Below, one piece after another: positions 7,164-15,340 of a stretch of 44,120 bases of DNA. Position 1 is the stretch's first letter; each line of letters starts with the position of its first letter. The position numbers and the translations under genes were made by a program. The DNA is from RUG563 sp024681215 (GTDB lineage: Bacteria > Bacillota > Clostridia > Christensenellales > Aristaeellaceae). The stretch spans positions 1-44,120 of the forward strand of contig JAILBG010000123.1 of NCBI GenBank assembly GCA_024681215.1, written 5' to 3'. The notes under the pieces are model-generated. The model was not told the DNA's origin and did no database searches. It worked only from the letters and a program-made list of their open reading frames with translations.

Positions 7164-7962
7164 GGGATGGAAACGGCTGATGCCGCTGCTGATGGCGGGG
7201 CTAATGCTGCTGACGCCGACATTTGCGGAGGAAGCGGAGATCCACATGAACGGCATCGCCGCGGCGCCTGCCGAGACGCCCGCTGCGGAGCCGGCGCCCG
7301 CGCCGGAAAGCGGGGAAGCGGAAGAAGCATCCGCCCGGGACGCGCTGATCGACGGCTATATCGAAACGGGCCGGCAGGTGTATGAAAAGGCCGGCGGAAA
7401 GCTTCAGCGGGCGCACTACGCCGGGGACATTTACGTGTGCAAGAATTTCACCACCTATGTGTTCGCCCAGAACGCCGAAGGATATCGCCTGGCCGGATAC
7501 CCCGGCGTCCGCCTGGCCGTGCCGGCCAATCAGACCGCGGAGGACTGCAGGCCCTATCAGTACGGCTACCGGTGGAAGGACGTGAGCGCGGAGGAGGGAA
7601 ATCCCTTCGTCGTAGCGGCGCAGTTCCTGTACGATACGGATTTGTCCAAGGCGGAAAATATGGAGCTGGCCCTGGCGCTGATGCGCCAGGTGCAGAAGGG
7701 CGATTATTTCCAGATGTCGGCGGATTACTATTACGGCAAGGGCGCCCACAGCGCGGTCATGATCGCTGATTACGACCCGGAAACGGATACCGTCCACTGG
7801 ATGGACAGCAACATGAAGGGCGAAAAGAAGGACGGCATCCGGTACGGCCTGGTGCAGTTCGACGCGGAAAAGTCCATCGAATGGTGGGCGGAGGCGTTCT
7901 GCAAGAAGGGCCGGGGGGCCACGATCTACCGCCTCAGGGACGATATCGTATTCGCGGAATGA
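7156..7962 (+). CDS. Secreted protein with possible papain-fold (NlpC/P60- or CHAP-like) domain
   Basis: 268 residues with an N-terminal signal peptide (RKGWKRLMPLLMAGLMLL, likely cut after FA at about residue 24), an Ala/Pro/Glu-rich spacer (about 33-60), and a C-terminal globular domain. That domain shows a Cys followed by aromatic residues (YVCKNFTTYVF, about residue 95), then a His in GAHSAVMIADYD (about 197) and HWMDSNM (about 214). The Cys ... His ... Asp/Asn order is what NlpC/P60, CHAP and amidase-like cysteine hydrolases of the cell wall use, so a peptidoglycan-linked cysteine hydrolase is the best guess. I do not recognise a specific family. It overlaps the fused AAA+ gene by 8 bases, so the two are translated from one operon mRNA ending at the terminator at 7982. 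Confidence 0.6.
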   Translation: MRKGWKRLMPLLMAGLMLLTPTFAEEAEIHMNGIAAAPAETPAAEPAPAPESGEAEEASARDALIDGYIETGRQVYEKAGGKLQRAHYAGDIYVCKNFTTYVFAQNAEGYRLAGYPGVRLAVPANQTAEDCRPYQYGYRWKDVSAEEGNPFVVAAQFLYDTDLSKAENMELALALMRQVQKGDYFQMSADYYYGKGAHSAVMIADYDPETDTVHWMDSNMKGEKKDGIRYGLVQFDAEKSIEWWAEAFCKKGRGATIYRLRDDIVFAE

Positions 7963-7981
7963 TGTGAAATATATAGCTTCT

Positions 7982-8021
7982 CAAAGCAAACGGCGTGAAC
8001 TCACTCACGCCGTTTGCTTTG
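7982..8021. terminator. Bidirectional terminator
   Basis: A perfect 17-bp stem (7982-7998 with 8005-8021, 6-base loop) whose ends are rich in A on the left and T on the right (GCTTTG). It lies between convergent genes (7962 plus, 8098 minus) and can serve both directions. The remaining bases to 8097 show nothing else. Confidence 0.82.
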
Positions 8022-8097
8022 TCTATGGATTATCCTTGAAGAATCCTTTATTTTTCCTGTTTCATATCGTCAGCTTTTTGCGCTCCGCTTCATCCTC

Positions 8098-8925
8098 TTA
8101 TTGAAGGGGCGAACCGCACTGCGGGCAGAATTTGAAGACGTTTCCCTCCGGCAGTTCATAACCGCAGCTGGGGCAGAAGCCGGATTGCATTGCTTTTTCC
8201 AATTCGGCATGAGCGTTTTCCAGCTCCATTTCAGCGGTTTGCAGTTTGAATTCAAGATCCATCAGCTGTGCCCGAAGTTCGCTCTGCTGTTCCTTGTAAT
8301 AGCTGATTTGCGCTTCAAGCTCGGCGACCTTGGCTTTCGCAGCCTCCACCGGGCTTTCGGAATTGCTTTGGGGGGCAGCGGTGGGCACAGAGGCGGCCGT
8401 TGCGGTTTCCTCGGCGGTAAAAAGCTCGATATTGGAGAAAGAAGTAAGGAATACAGGGTCCTGATCGATCAGGGTGCCATCCTTGCCGGGCATGGCGGCC
8501 ACGATATAATAACCGTCGGTTTTCAGATTGCAGAATGCGCGCCCGTAAATGCCCAACGCGGAAGAATAGCCCTCCAGCATAGGAACGCCGTCGGATACGA
8601 TGCGCCGGACCGAGACGCCGGCCTTTTCAAGGTTTGCGGCAGCGTCATCCAGGGTCAGGGTACCGCCGGTGATGTAAATGTCAAAAATCAACAGGGCATG
8701 AGACCCGTCTTCACTGGTGAACACAAAGACGGGCTTGTAGGGCCAATCGGCATATTCGTCCCCTTCGGGCTTGGTTTTGGTCCAGGTGGTGGGGACGGGC
8801 ACACGGAATTGCTTTTGCTGATCGATATTGAAGGTTTGCCAGGCGTAGTTTTCGCCCAGAGCGGCTACAGAGAAACACGCCAGCAGCAGGGCGCACAGCA
8901 GAAGGGAAACAATGGCTTTTTTCAT
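8098..8925 (-). CDS. Secreted protein with coiled coil and C-terminal zinc ribbon
   Basis: 275 residues starting MKKAIVSLLLCALLLACF, a clear signal peptide (cleavage probably after ALG at about 24; the LLAC is also lipobox-like). Next comes a compact domain of about 150 residues with no family I recognise, then a Thr/Ala/Ser spacer, a coiled coil of about 55 residues (KAKVAELEAQISYYKEQ onwards), and at the very end two CxxC pairs, CPSCG and CPQCG, 14 residues apart: a double-CxxC zinc ribbon. The ATG at 8925 is preferred over a GTG 9 bases upstream because GGAGC is correctly spaced only for the ATG. It lies 41 bases after the ParC-like gene and may be the last cistron of that operon. A zinc ribbon after a signal peptide is odd. 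Confidence 0.65.
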   Translation of the reverse strand: MKKAIVSLLLCALLLACFSVAALGENYAWQTFNIDQQKQFRVPVPTTWTKTKPEGDEYADWPYKPVFVFTSEDGSHALLIFDIYITGGTLTLDDAAANLEKAGVSVRRIVSDGVPMLEGYSSALGIYGRAFCNLKTDGYYIVAAMPGKDGTLIDQDPVFLTSFSNIELFTAEETATAASVPTAAPQSNSESPVEAAKAKVAELEAQISYYKEQQSELRAQLMDLEFKLQTAEMELENAHAELEKAMQSGFCPSCGYELPEGNVFKFCPQCGSPLQ

Positions 8926-8966
8926 TGGAAACACGCTCCTTTTTCAATCGGGTGGTCCCGATATAA

Positions 8967-11402
8967 TTACAATATCAGATCGGTGACAACGTCGTCCAGC
9001 ACGGCCATGACGGTGGGCTTGCCCTTGTCGGAAAGGTCCTGCACGGGAAGCATATCGGACATCATGGGGGTCATCACTCCGCCGTTTTGCAGCACGGTGA
9101 AGGCCCGGGACGCGGTGATCCGAACGGCGGCGGCCAGATACGTGCCGGTGGAGCCGGATTTGTTGAAGGACACGCATTTGACGCCCTTGCCTGCCCGGCC
9201 CTGGGCGTCGAACAGCGCGCCGGTGAGGCGCTTGGCGTAGCCGCGCTCGGTAAACAGAAGGATTTGATCGGACACGGAAATGGGGCAGGCCAGGATCACC
9301 TCGTCGTCGTCGTCCACTTTCATGGCCCGCACCCCGGCGCTGACCCGGCCCATTTCGGGCACGGTGTCCAGGGGGAAGCGGATGCACATACCCTTGCGGG
9401 TGATCATCAGCAGATCGCTGCCCTCCTCCGCGGGCACGACGCACAAAAGCCTATCGTCGCCCTTTAAGTTCACGGCGGCGAATTTGGATCGCTTCACGTC
9501 GTATTCCGCGGCGCTGGTGCGTTTCACCTGGCCCTGCCTGGTAAAGAACAATAGATCGCCCATGCCCATGAGGCTGCCGGGCATGATGAGATGCAGGGAC
9601 ACGCACTTTTCGTTATTCTCCAGCCCGGCCAGCACGCTGCTTAAGGCCCCGCCCCGGTCCTTGGGCTTGCTGGTTTCGTTCAGCGCGCCAACAGACAGGG
9701 GATAGCAGTTGCCCCGGTCGGTGAAGAAATAGAGGGTATGATCGGTCTGGGTATGGAACAGATACCGGGCCATGTCGCTTTCGTTCCCGGGCATGTCCAT
9801 CTTTTCAAAGTTCCGGGGGCTCATGCGGCGCAGCTGGCCGCCCCGGGTGAGGAACACCACCGCCTCTTCGGGCAGCGGCTCTTCCTCCACGATCACGGGA
9901 ACGTCGTCCTCTTTCTCACGGATGATCTGGGTGCGGCGGTCGTCCCCGAACTGGTCGGCGATCTCCCGCAGCTCCTTTTTGATCACGTTCATCAGCTTTT
10001 TTTCGCTTTTGAGGATGCCCTCCAGGGTGTCGATCAGCTTGAGGATATCGGCGTATTCCCGGCGCAGAGCTTCGATTTCCAGGCCGGTGAGGCGCTGCAG
10101 GCGCAGATCCAGGATGGCCTGGGCCTGCACGTCGGTGAAGCCGAAGCGCTCCATCAGGCGGGCTTTGGCTTCCTTGCCGTTCTTGCTTGCGCGGATCAGG
10201 GCAATGACCTCGTCCAGATTGTCCACTGCGACGATCAGGCCCTCCAGGATGTGGGCCCGGGCCTTCGCCTGTTCCAGCTCGTACCGGGTGCGGCGGGTGA
10301 CCACGTCCTTCTGATGGCGGATGAAATGGCCGATCACGGTTTTGAGGCCCATCAGCACGGGCTTGCCCGCCGCGACGGCCACCATGTTGACCCCGAAGGT
10401 CACCTGCAGGTCGCTGTATTTGTAGAGGTAAGCCAGCACCTTCTGGGAGTTGGCTTCTTTTTTGAGCTCGATTACCGCCCGCAGCCCCGACCGGTCGCTT
10501 TCGTCCCGGATATCGTGGATGCAGCCCAGCTGGGCCTTTTTTTCCTCGCTGAGCCTCAGGATCTTTTCCAGCATCTGGGCTTTGGCCACGCCGTAGGGAA
10601 CTTCCGTGATCACCAGCAGCGTGCGGCCGGAATTGCCCGGCTCCATCTCCACCCTGGCCCGGAGGGTCAGCTTCCCGCGGCCCGTTTCATAGGCGGCGCG
10701 GATCTCCGGTGTGTCCAGCAGGATGCCGCCGGTGGGGAAATCCGGCCCGGGCAGCACCCGCATGAGCTCGTCCAACGTCACGTTTTCATTGTCGATCTGC
10801 ATGCAGACCGCTTCCGTGACTTCCTTGAGGTTATGGGGCGGGATGTTGGTGGCCAGGCCCACGGCGATGCCGCTGGCGCCGTTCACCAGCAGGTTGGGGA
10901 AGCGGGCGGGCAGAAGATCCGGCTCCTTGAGGGTATCGTCGAAATTCAGCCGGAAGGGCACCGTATCCTTTTCGATGTCCCGCAGCATCTGCAGCGCCAG
11001 GGGGGCCATGCGGGCCTCGGTATACCGCATGGCCGCGGCGCTGTCGCCGTCGATGGAGCCGAAATTGCCGTGGCCGTCCACCATGACCCCCCGCAGGGAA
11101 TAGGGCTGGGCCATACGGGTCAGGGCGTCGTAAACGCTGGTGTCCCCGTGGGGATGGTATTTGCCCAGGCAGTCGCCCACAATGCGGGCGCATTTGCGGT
11201 GGGGTTTGTCCGGGGTGAGGCCCAGTTCGTGCATGGTGAAGAGGATGCGGCGCTGAACGGGCTTCAACCCGTCTTCCACCCGGGGAATGGCGCGCTCCAG
11301 GATCACGTATTCCGCGTAGGGCATCATGGACTGATGCAGCACGTCCTCCAGGGGCGTCTGGATGATTTCCTGCTGGATGGGGGCGGGGGGCTGCTTGGGC
11401 AT
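8967..11402 (-). CDS. parC: Type IIA DNA topoisomerase subunit A, ParC-like
   Basis: 811-residue breakage-reunion subunit. The N-terminal winged-helix/tower region is clear: LERAIPRVEDGLKPVQRRIL, the quinolone-determining segment KYHPHGDTSVYDAL and the catalytic tyrosine in AMRYTEARM. The central coiled coil ends before the C-terminal beta-pinwheel (repeated TRGGQLRRMS, TRQGQVKRTS, TERGYAKRLT-like blades). The position where gyrase carries the GyrA box (QRRGGKG-type) instead reads SKPKDRGGALSS, and the partner gene is nearby rather than with dnaA/dnaN/recF, so I favour topoisomerase IV (ParC, chromosome decatenation) over GyrA; the distinction is not certain. At the position equivalent to E. 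coli GyrA Ser83 there is Thr and at Asp87 there is Asp, both compatible with quinolone sensitivity. Start supported by GGAGCAG-like site 5 bases upstream. Confidence 0.85.
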   Translation of the reverse strand: MPKQPPAPIQQEIIQTPLEDVLHQSMMPYAEYVILERAIPRVEDGLKPVQRRILFTMHELGLTPDKPHRKCARIVGDCLGKYHPHGDTSVYDALTRMAQPYSLRGVMVDGHGNFGSIDGDSAAAMRYTEARMAPLALQMLRDIEKDTVPFRLNFDDTLKEPDLLPARFPNLLVNGASGIAVGLATNIPPHNLKEVTEAVCMQIDNENVTLDELMRVLPGPDFPTGGILLDTPEIRAAYETGRGKLTLRARVEMEPGNSGRTLLVITEVPYGVAKAQMLEKILRLSEEKKAQLGCIHDIRDESDRSGLRAVIELKKEANSQKVLAYLYKYSDLQVTFGVNMVAVAAGKPVLMGLKTVIGHFIRHQKDVVTRRTRYELEQAKARAHILEGLIVAVDNLDEVIALIRASKNGKEAKARLMERFGFTDVQAQAILDLRLQRLTGLEIEALRREYADILKLIDTLEGILKSEKKLMNVIKKELREIADQFGDDRRTQIIREKEDDVPVIVEEEPLPEEAVVFLTRGGQLRRMSPRNFEKMDMPGNESDMARYLFHTQTDHTLYFFTDRGNCYPLSVGALNETSKPKDRGGALSSVLAGLENNEKCVSLHLIMPGSLMGMGDLLFFTRQGQVKRTSAAEYDVKRSKFAAVNLKGDDRLLCVVPAEEGSDLLMITRKGMCIRFPLDTVPEMGRVSAGVRAMKVDDDDEVILACPISVSDQILLFTERGYAKRLTGALFDAQGRAGKGVKCVSFNKSGSTGTYLAAAVRITASRAFTVLQNGGVMTPMMSDMLPVQDLSDKGKPTVMAVLDDVVTDLIL

Positions 11403-11435
11403 GGTATGACTGCTCCTTATCGTAGGATCATGGGA

Positions 11436-12902
11436 TCAGCGGATGGTGAGGGTGTGGGTGTCGGAATAGAACAGAAACTGTTCCTCCCCGCCGTTCTCGG
11501 GGGCGGCCTCATAACTGTTGTTCAGGACGATGGCGCCGTTCTCCTGGCGGAGCACCTGGGAAAGGCGGGCGTTCACCGTCATGCCGTCGTCCGGCCGATC
11601 ATTCACGTCGCCGTTGATGATGGGGTATCCCGTCAGTTCCAGCACGTTGATGAGCGTATCGTCATTCAAGGAAAGCGATCCGCTGCCGGTGAGCTTGAAG
11701 GAATTGGCGTGGATGTCCAGGGCGTATTTGCCGTCTTCTTCCCAGGTGAGCAGGCCGCGCACGAAAGGCGCGCTTTCGCCGCCGCAGTAATCGCTTTCCA
11801 GGTAGAGGAAGGAGATGGATTGATTCTTGATGTTCAGGGTGTAGGAGGGATTGTTGTCGTCGTTATGGATGCTCAATCCGGCGTTCAGGCCGTTTTCATC
11901 CGCCGTCAGCAGGAAGTCAAAGCCTTCCGCGTAGCTGCTCAGGGCGGAATACCGGGCGCTGCAGGTCAGCTGGGATCCCTGAACGCTGAACACCCCGCTG
12001 AACACGGCGTTGTCCGCTTTGGTGACCAGCACGTTGACGGTGGGGTTGTTGCCCTGCAGGCCGCGGGAATAATCCGCCCTGATCACGATTTTGTCTTCCG
12101 GCTCTTCCGGGGCGTAGGAATCCTCGGACAGGACGATTTCCGCATGGGCGGCGGTAACGAGGCCCCGGGCGCTGAAATCCACAGTCACCCTGAGAGGCGC
12201 GGACAGGTTATAGCCGTAGGCGTTGTCGATGGCGTTGCTCAGCTCGTTGGAAAGGCTGCGCATCAGCATGGTAAAGGCCTTTTCAGGCTCGATATCCTGG
12301 GCCTTGAGCAGCTTTTGCACGCCGGGCAGGGAGAACAGCTTCAAGTTTTTCACGTCCTGCATCAGCTTTTCGTCGCAGGCGTGCCAGGCCGCCCAGCGGT
12401 GCGCAGCGGACAGGAGGCGCAGAGGCGTGGTTTCAAAGGTGTAGCGGATAACGGGCGCCCCGTTGTTCGCGGCGACGGTTTCATACGTCAGGGTGTAAGC
12501 GTTGAAATCCGGGAAATCGGCCAGGTAGGGCAGCAGCGCGGTCAGATCCGCTTCCAGCCCGCCGTCGGCCAGGTAGGACGCCATTTGGCTGAGGATCTCC
12601 AGCGCTTCGGCGGGGATCTCCTGGGTGTCGCTGTAGCCGTCCGTGTCGGTGACGGTCAGCGCGCCGTCCCGGAAGGAAAAGGTCTGGCCGTTCAGGTCCA
12701 TGAGCAGCGCGGGGGCCGCGGCGTCCAGGGACAGGGAGGCGTTCAGGCTACCTTCCTGGCCGTCCAGGACATAGGTGGCCTCGTAGGTGTAATCCACCTG
12801 GGTGGGCAAGGTGGCCGGGGTGGCGCCTCCCACGAAGGAAACGCCCATCACGAGGGTGATGAGGATGCTGAGGATCGAGGAAATAGCGCTGGTCGTTGCC
12901 AT
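11436..12902 (-). CDS. Secreted/anchored protein of unknown function between parE and parC
   Basis: 488 residues. The N-terminus (ATTSAISSILSILITLVMGV) is a hydrophobic export or anchor segment; the rest is a soluble, Thr/Ser/Asn/Asp-rich, beta-strand-patterned region without cysteine clusters or catalytic motifs that I recognise. Repeating lines such as ALLMDLNGQTFSFRDG and YALDIHANSFKLTGS suggest stacked beta-sheets, as in outer-face or spore/cell-envelope substrate-less proteins. I do not assign a function. AAAGGA is correctly spaced for the ATG at 12902 and too close for one at 12911. The gene starts 20 bases after the ParE stop and ends 33 bases before the ParC start, so it is inserted in the middle of the topoisomerase operon. 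Confidence 0.7.
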   Translation of the reverse strand: MATTSAISSILSILITLVMGVSFVGGATPATLPTQVDYTYEATYVLDGQEGSLNASLSLDAAAPALLMDLNGQTFSFRDGALTVTDTDGYSDTQEIPAEALEILSQMASYLADGGLEADLTALLPYLADFPDFNAYTLTYETVAANNGAPVIRYTFETTPLRLLSAAHRWAAWHACDEKLMQDVKNLKLFSLPGVQKLLKAQDIEPEKAFTMLMRSLSNELSNAIDNAYGYNLSAPLRVTVDFSARGLVTAAHAEIVLSEDSYAPEEPEDKIVIRADYSRGLQGNNPTVNVLVTKADNAVFSGVFSVQGSQLTCSARYSALSSYAEGFDFLLTADENGLNAGLSIHNDDNNPSYTLNIKNQSISFLYLESDYCGGESAPFVRGLLTWEEDGKYALDIHANSFKLTGSGSLSLNDDTLINVLELTGYPIINGDVNDRPDDGMTVNARLSQVLRQENGAIVLNNSYEAAPENGGEEQFLFYSDTHTLTIR

Positions 12903-12922
12903 GGGTACCATCCTTTCTGTGT

Positions 12923-14902
12923 TCAGATTTGCATGGTGGGTTTGGGTATTTCAACGTGCTGATCGAAGTGATCGGCCTTGTTGAATTCAGCGTGCTCGAT
13001 GATGTATTCACGCCGGGGCTCCACCTTGTCGCCCATGAGGACGGTGATGAGGGAATCCGCTTCGGCGGCGTCCTCGATGGTGACCTGCATGAGCTTGCGG
13101 TGGGCGGGGTCCATGGTGGTTTCCCAGAGCTGCTCCGGGTTCATTTCGCCCAGGCCCTTGTAACGCTGCAGGGTATAGCCCCGCTGGCCGGTGATGACCT
13201 TTTTCAGCTCTCTGTCGTCGTAGGCGTACTGCACGCCGCCGCTTTTTTTCACCGCGTACAGGGGCGGCATGCCGATGAACACGTGGCCGTCGGCCACCAG
13301 GTCCCGCATATAGCGGAAGAAAAACGTGAGCAGGATGGAGCGGATGTGGGCCCCGTCCTGATCGGCGTCGGCCAGAATGATCACCTTATGGTATTTCAGG
13401 GAGGACAAATCGAAATCCTCGGCGATGCCGGTGCCCAGGGCGGTGATGATGGAGCGGAATTCGTCGTTGGCCAGCACCTGGTCCAGCCGCTTCTTTTCCA
13501 CGTTCAGGGGCTTGCCGCGCAGGGGCAGAATGGCCTGGAACCGCCGGTCCCGCCCCTGCTTGGCGCTGCCGCCGGCGCTGTCGCCCTCCACGATGAACAA
13601 TTCGTTTTCCACGGCCTTGCGTCCGGTGCAGGCGGACAGCTTGCCCACCAGGGGCGTGGCCTCGATCTGGGATTTGGCGCGGGCCACGTCCCGGGCTTTT
13701 CTCGTGGCCTCCCGGACCTTGGCGGATTTCACGGCCTTTTCGATGATCTTCTGGGCCAGATCCTGGTTTTTCAGGTTTTCCAGGAATTCGTACATCCGTT
13801 CGGTGACGATGGCTTCTACCGCAGGGCGCACCTCGGTGTTCCCCAGGCGGCCCTTCGTCTGGCCCTCGAACTGGGGATTCTTCACCATGGTGGTGAGCAC
13901 CACCGTGATGCCCTCCCGGAAATCCTCGCCGGAGAGGTTATTGTCCTTTTCCTTCAGGGCGCCGATCTTCCTTGCGTAATCGTTGAGCGCCTTGGTCATA
14001 GCGGCGCGGAAGCCCGTTTCGTGGGTGCCGCCCTCGCCGGTGGGGATGTTGTTCACGTAGGAGAATACGGATTCGGTGTAGCCGTCGGTGTACTGGATGG
14101 CGGCGGCGCAGAGGATATCGTCCTTTTTGCCCTCAAAGAAAATGGGCTCGTCGTGGAGGGGCGTCTTGTCCCGGTTGAGGAATTTCACGTAGTCCACGAT
14201 GCCGCCGGCGAAGCAGTATTCGGCGTAGGCCTTGCCTTCTTCCTTCGTACGCTCGTCGGTGAAGGAGATCTTGAGGCCCTTATTGAGATACGCCAGTTCC
14301 CGCAGACGGCGGCGCACGGTGTCGCCGCTGAACACCGTTTCTTCAAACACCGTATCGTCCGGCAGGAACCGGATGAACGTGCCCCGCTTGCGGGTGTTGC
14401 CCAGCTTTTCCAGGGGCGTTACGGGATGGCCGGCCTTCCATTTCTTTTCCTTGGGATCGAACCAGTTCTCATACCGCTGGGCGTAATGGCTCCAGTCCCG
14501 GTAAATATCCACGGTGAGCCATTTGGACAGCGCGTTCACCACCGACGCGCCCACCCCGTGCAATCCGCCGGAATAGGCGTAGTTTTCATTGTTGAATTTG
14601 CCGCCGGCGTGCAGGCGGGTAAAAATGACCTCCACCCCCGGCACGTTCAGGACCGGATGATTGTCCACCGGCATGCCCCGGCCGTTGTCCCACACGGAGG
14701 CGGAGCCGTCCTTATGCAGCGTTACAGCCACCTCCGTGGCGTAGCCCCCCATGGCCTCGTCGATGGCGTTGTCCACGATTTCCCATAATAAATGATGCAA
14801 GCCCCGGCTGCCGGTGGAGCCGATATACATGCCGGGACGCATGCGCACCGCGTCCAGCCCCTCCAGGATCTTGATACTGCCAGCATTGTAAGACTGCGCC
14901 AT
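12923..14902 (-). CDS. parE: Type IIA DNA topoisomerase subunit B, ParE-like
   Basis: 659-residue ATPase subunit. Order of landmarks: GHKL ATP site (EIVDNAIDEAMGG, then DNGRGMPV and SGGLHGVGASVVNAL), transducer domain, TOPRIM domain (FIVEGDSAGGSAKQGRD and LADADQDGAHIRSLL-like, here DADQDGAHIRSILL), and the short C-terminal tail ending with MQVTIEDAAEADSLITVLMG. It cuts and passes DNA with the A subunit; here it is paired with the ParC-like gene downstream, so topoisomerase IV is the likely enzyme. The start MAQSYNAGSIKILEG is chosen because GAGGTG lies 6 bases upstream and because an upstream in-frame extension would run through the promoter at 14967-14995. First gene of a minus-strand operon with the secreted protein, parC and possibly the zinc-ribbon protein. 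Confidence 0.87.
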   Translation of the reverse strand: MAQSYNAGSIKILEGLDAVRMRPGMYIGSTGSRGLHHLLWEIVDNAIDEAMGGYATEVAVTLHKDGSASVWDNGRGMPVDNHPVLNVPGVEVIFTRLHAGGKFNNENYAYSGGLHGVGASVVNALSKWLTVDIYRDWSHYAQRYENWFDPKEKKWKAGHPVTPLEKLGNTRKRGTFIRFLPDDTVFEETVFSGDTVRRRLRELAYLNKGLKISFTDERTKEEGKAYAEYCFAGGIVDYVKFLNRDKTPLHDEPIFFEGKKDDILCAAAIQYTDGYTESVFSYVNNIPTGEGGTHETGFRAAMTKALNDYARKIGALKEKDNNLSGEDFREGITVVLTTMVKNPQFEGQTKGRLGNTEVRPAVEAIVTERMYEFLENLKNQDLAQKIIEKAVKSAKVREATRKARDVARAKSQIEATPLVGKLSACTGRKAVENELFIVEGDSAGGSAKQGRDRRFQAILPLRGKPLNVEKKRLDQVLANDEFRSIITALGTGIAEDFDLSSLKYHKVIILADADQDGAHIRSILLTFFFRYMRDLVADGHVFIGMPPLYAVKKSGGVQYAYDDRELKKVITGQRGYTLQRYKGLGEMNPEQLWETTMDPAHRKLMQVTIEDAAEADSLITVLMGDKVEPRREYIIEHAEFNKADHFDQHVEIPKPTMQI

Positions 14903-14966
14903 AGAGCACCTCGTTTTTCTTGCCTTCCGGGCCGCTGCGACGCGCGCGAAAAAGGCCCTTTGCCAC

Positions 14967-14995
14967 ATTATAACACAAGATATTGAGAATTGCAA
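14967..14995 (-). promoter_or_regulatory. parE operon promoter
   Basis: On the minus strand TTGCAA (14990-14995) and a perfect TATAAT (14967-14972) are exactly 17 bases apart, about 65 bases before the parE start. It is divergent from the SCIFF promoter in a 209-bp intergenic region. Confidence 0.75.
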
Positions 14996-15046
14996 AAGTT
15001 TCCCATACAAAACTTTGCGCTTCCGGGGATATTTTTCTGTTTTCGA

Positions 15047-15075
15047 TTGACTTATGGGCCCCGGTGTGCTAATAT
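15047..15075 (+). promoter_or_regulatory. SCIFF peptide promoter
   Basis: TTGACT (15047-15052) and TAATAT (15070-15075) with exactly 17 bases between, 36 bases before the SCIFF start: a near-consensus housekeeping promoter, consistent with constitutive expression. Confidence 0.78.
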
Positions 15076-15111
15076 AAATTGAAAATCGTATTTCTTTGGG
15101 AGGCATTGACC

Positions 15112-15270
15112 ATGGAGCACATCAAAACCCTGAACACCCGCACCCTGTGCGAAAGCGCCAAGAACGGCGGCTGCGGCGAATGCCAGACCTCTTGCCAGTC
15201 CGCTTGCAAAACCAGCTGCGGCATCGCGAACCAGCAGTGCGAAAACAAGGCCCAGAAGGAAAGCAAGTAA
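15112..15270 (+). CDS. SCIFF-family ranthipeptide precursor
   Basis: 52-residue peptide matching the 'six cysteines in forty-five residues' family nearly universal in Clostridia: leader MEHIKTLNTRTL, then the core GECQTSCQSACKTSC and ANQQC. Cysteines are at 13, 21, 24, 28, 32, 36 and 43, one more (Cys13) than the usual six. Radical SAM maturases of this family form a thioether to a threonine; in the characterised Thermoanaerobacter peptide, as I recall it, Cys32 bonds Thr37. Here residue 37 is Gly (codon GGC, in SCGIANQ) where the family usually has Thr. GGGAGG precedes the ATG by 8 bases; an earlier in-frame ATG (15079) would lie at the expected transcription start and is rejected. The maturase gene follows. 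Confidence 0.93.
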   Translation: MEHIKTLNTRTLCESAKNGGCGECQTSCQSACKTSCGIANQQCENKAQKESK

Positions 15271-15288
15271 GCTGACCATACAGCCGGA

Positions 15289-15314
15289 AATGCCGCCCGT
15301 TGGCGGCATTTTTT
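15289..15314 (+). terminator. Terminator/attenuator between SCIFF gene and maturase
   Basis: Perfect 9-bp stem AATGCCGCC (15289-15297) / GGCGGCATT (15302-15310) with a 4-base loop, followed by TTTT. It lies 19 bases after the SCIFF stop and 27 bases before the maturase start. As the maturase has no separate promoter that I can see, partial readthrough would make much more precursor than enzyme. Confidence 0.8.
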
Positions 15315-15340
15315 CAGTCATCAGGAAGGATAAGAAAGCC

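Noticed and set aside
9738..12962. Plus-strand frame of 1074 codons opposite parC and the secreted protein
   Set aside because: It is antisense to well-supported genes; GC-rich third positions keep opposite frames open. The translation is rich in His, Gly, Gln and Val with no recognisable domain.
12896..14788. Plus-strand 630-codon frame opposite parE
   Set aside because: Mirror frame of a clear topoisomerase gene, with no plausible ribosome binding site or domain.
8967..14902. Calling the pair gyrB/gyrA
   Set aside because: No GyrA-box motif in the A subunit and no dnaA/dnaN/recF context, so the ParE/ParC type is preferred; a firm answer needs a tree with both paralogues of the genome.
14903..15106. 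68-codon N-terminal extension of parE
   Set aside because: It runs through a perfect promoter and past the normal GyrB/ParE N-terminus, and the ATG at 14902 has a good ribosome binding site.
15079..15111. Alternative upstream start for the SCIFF peptide
   Set aside because: It would begin at about the predicted transcription start and lacks a ribosome binding site; the family N-terminus is MxHIKTL at 15112.
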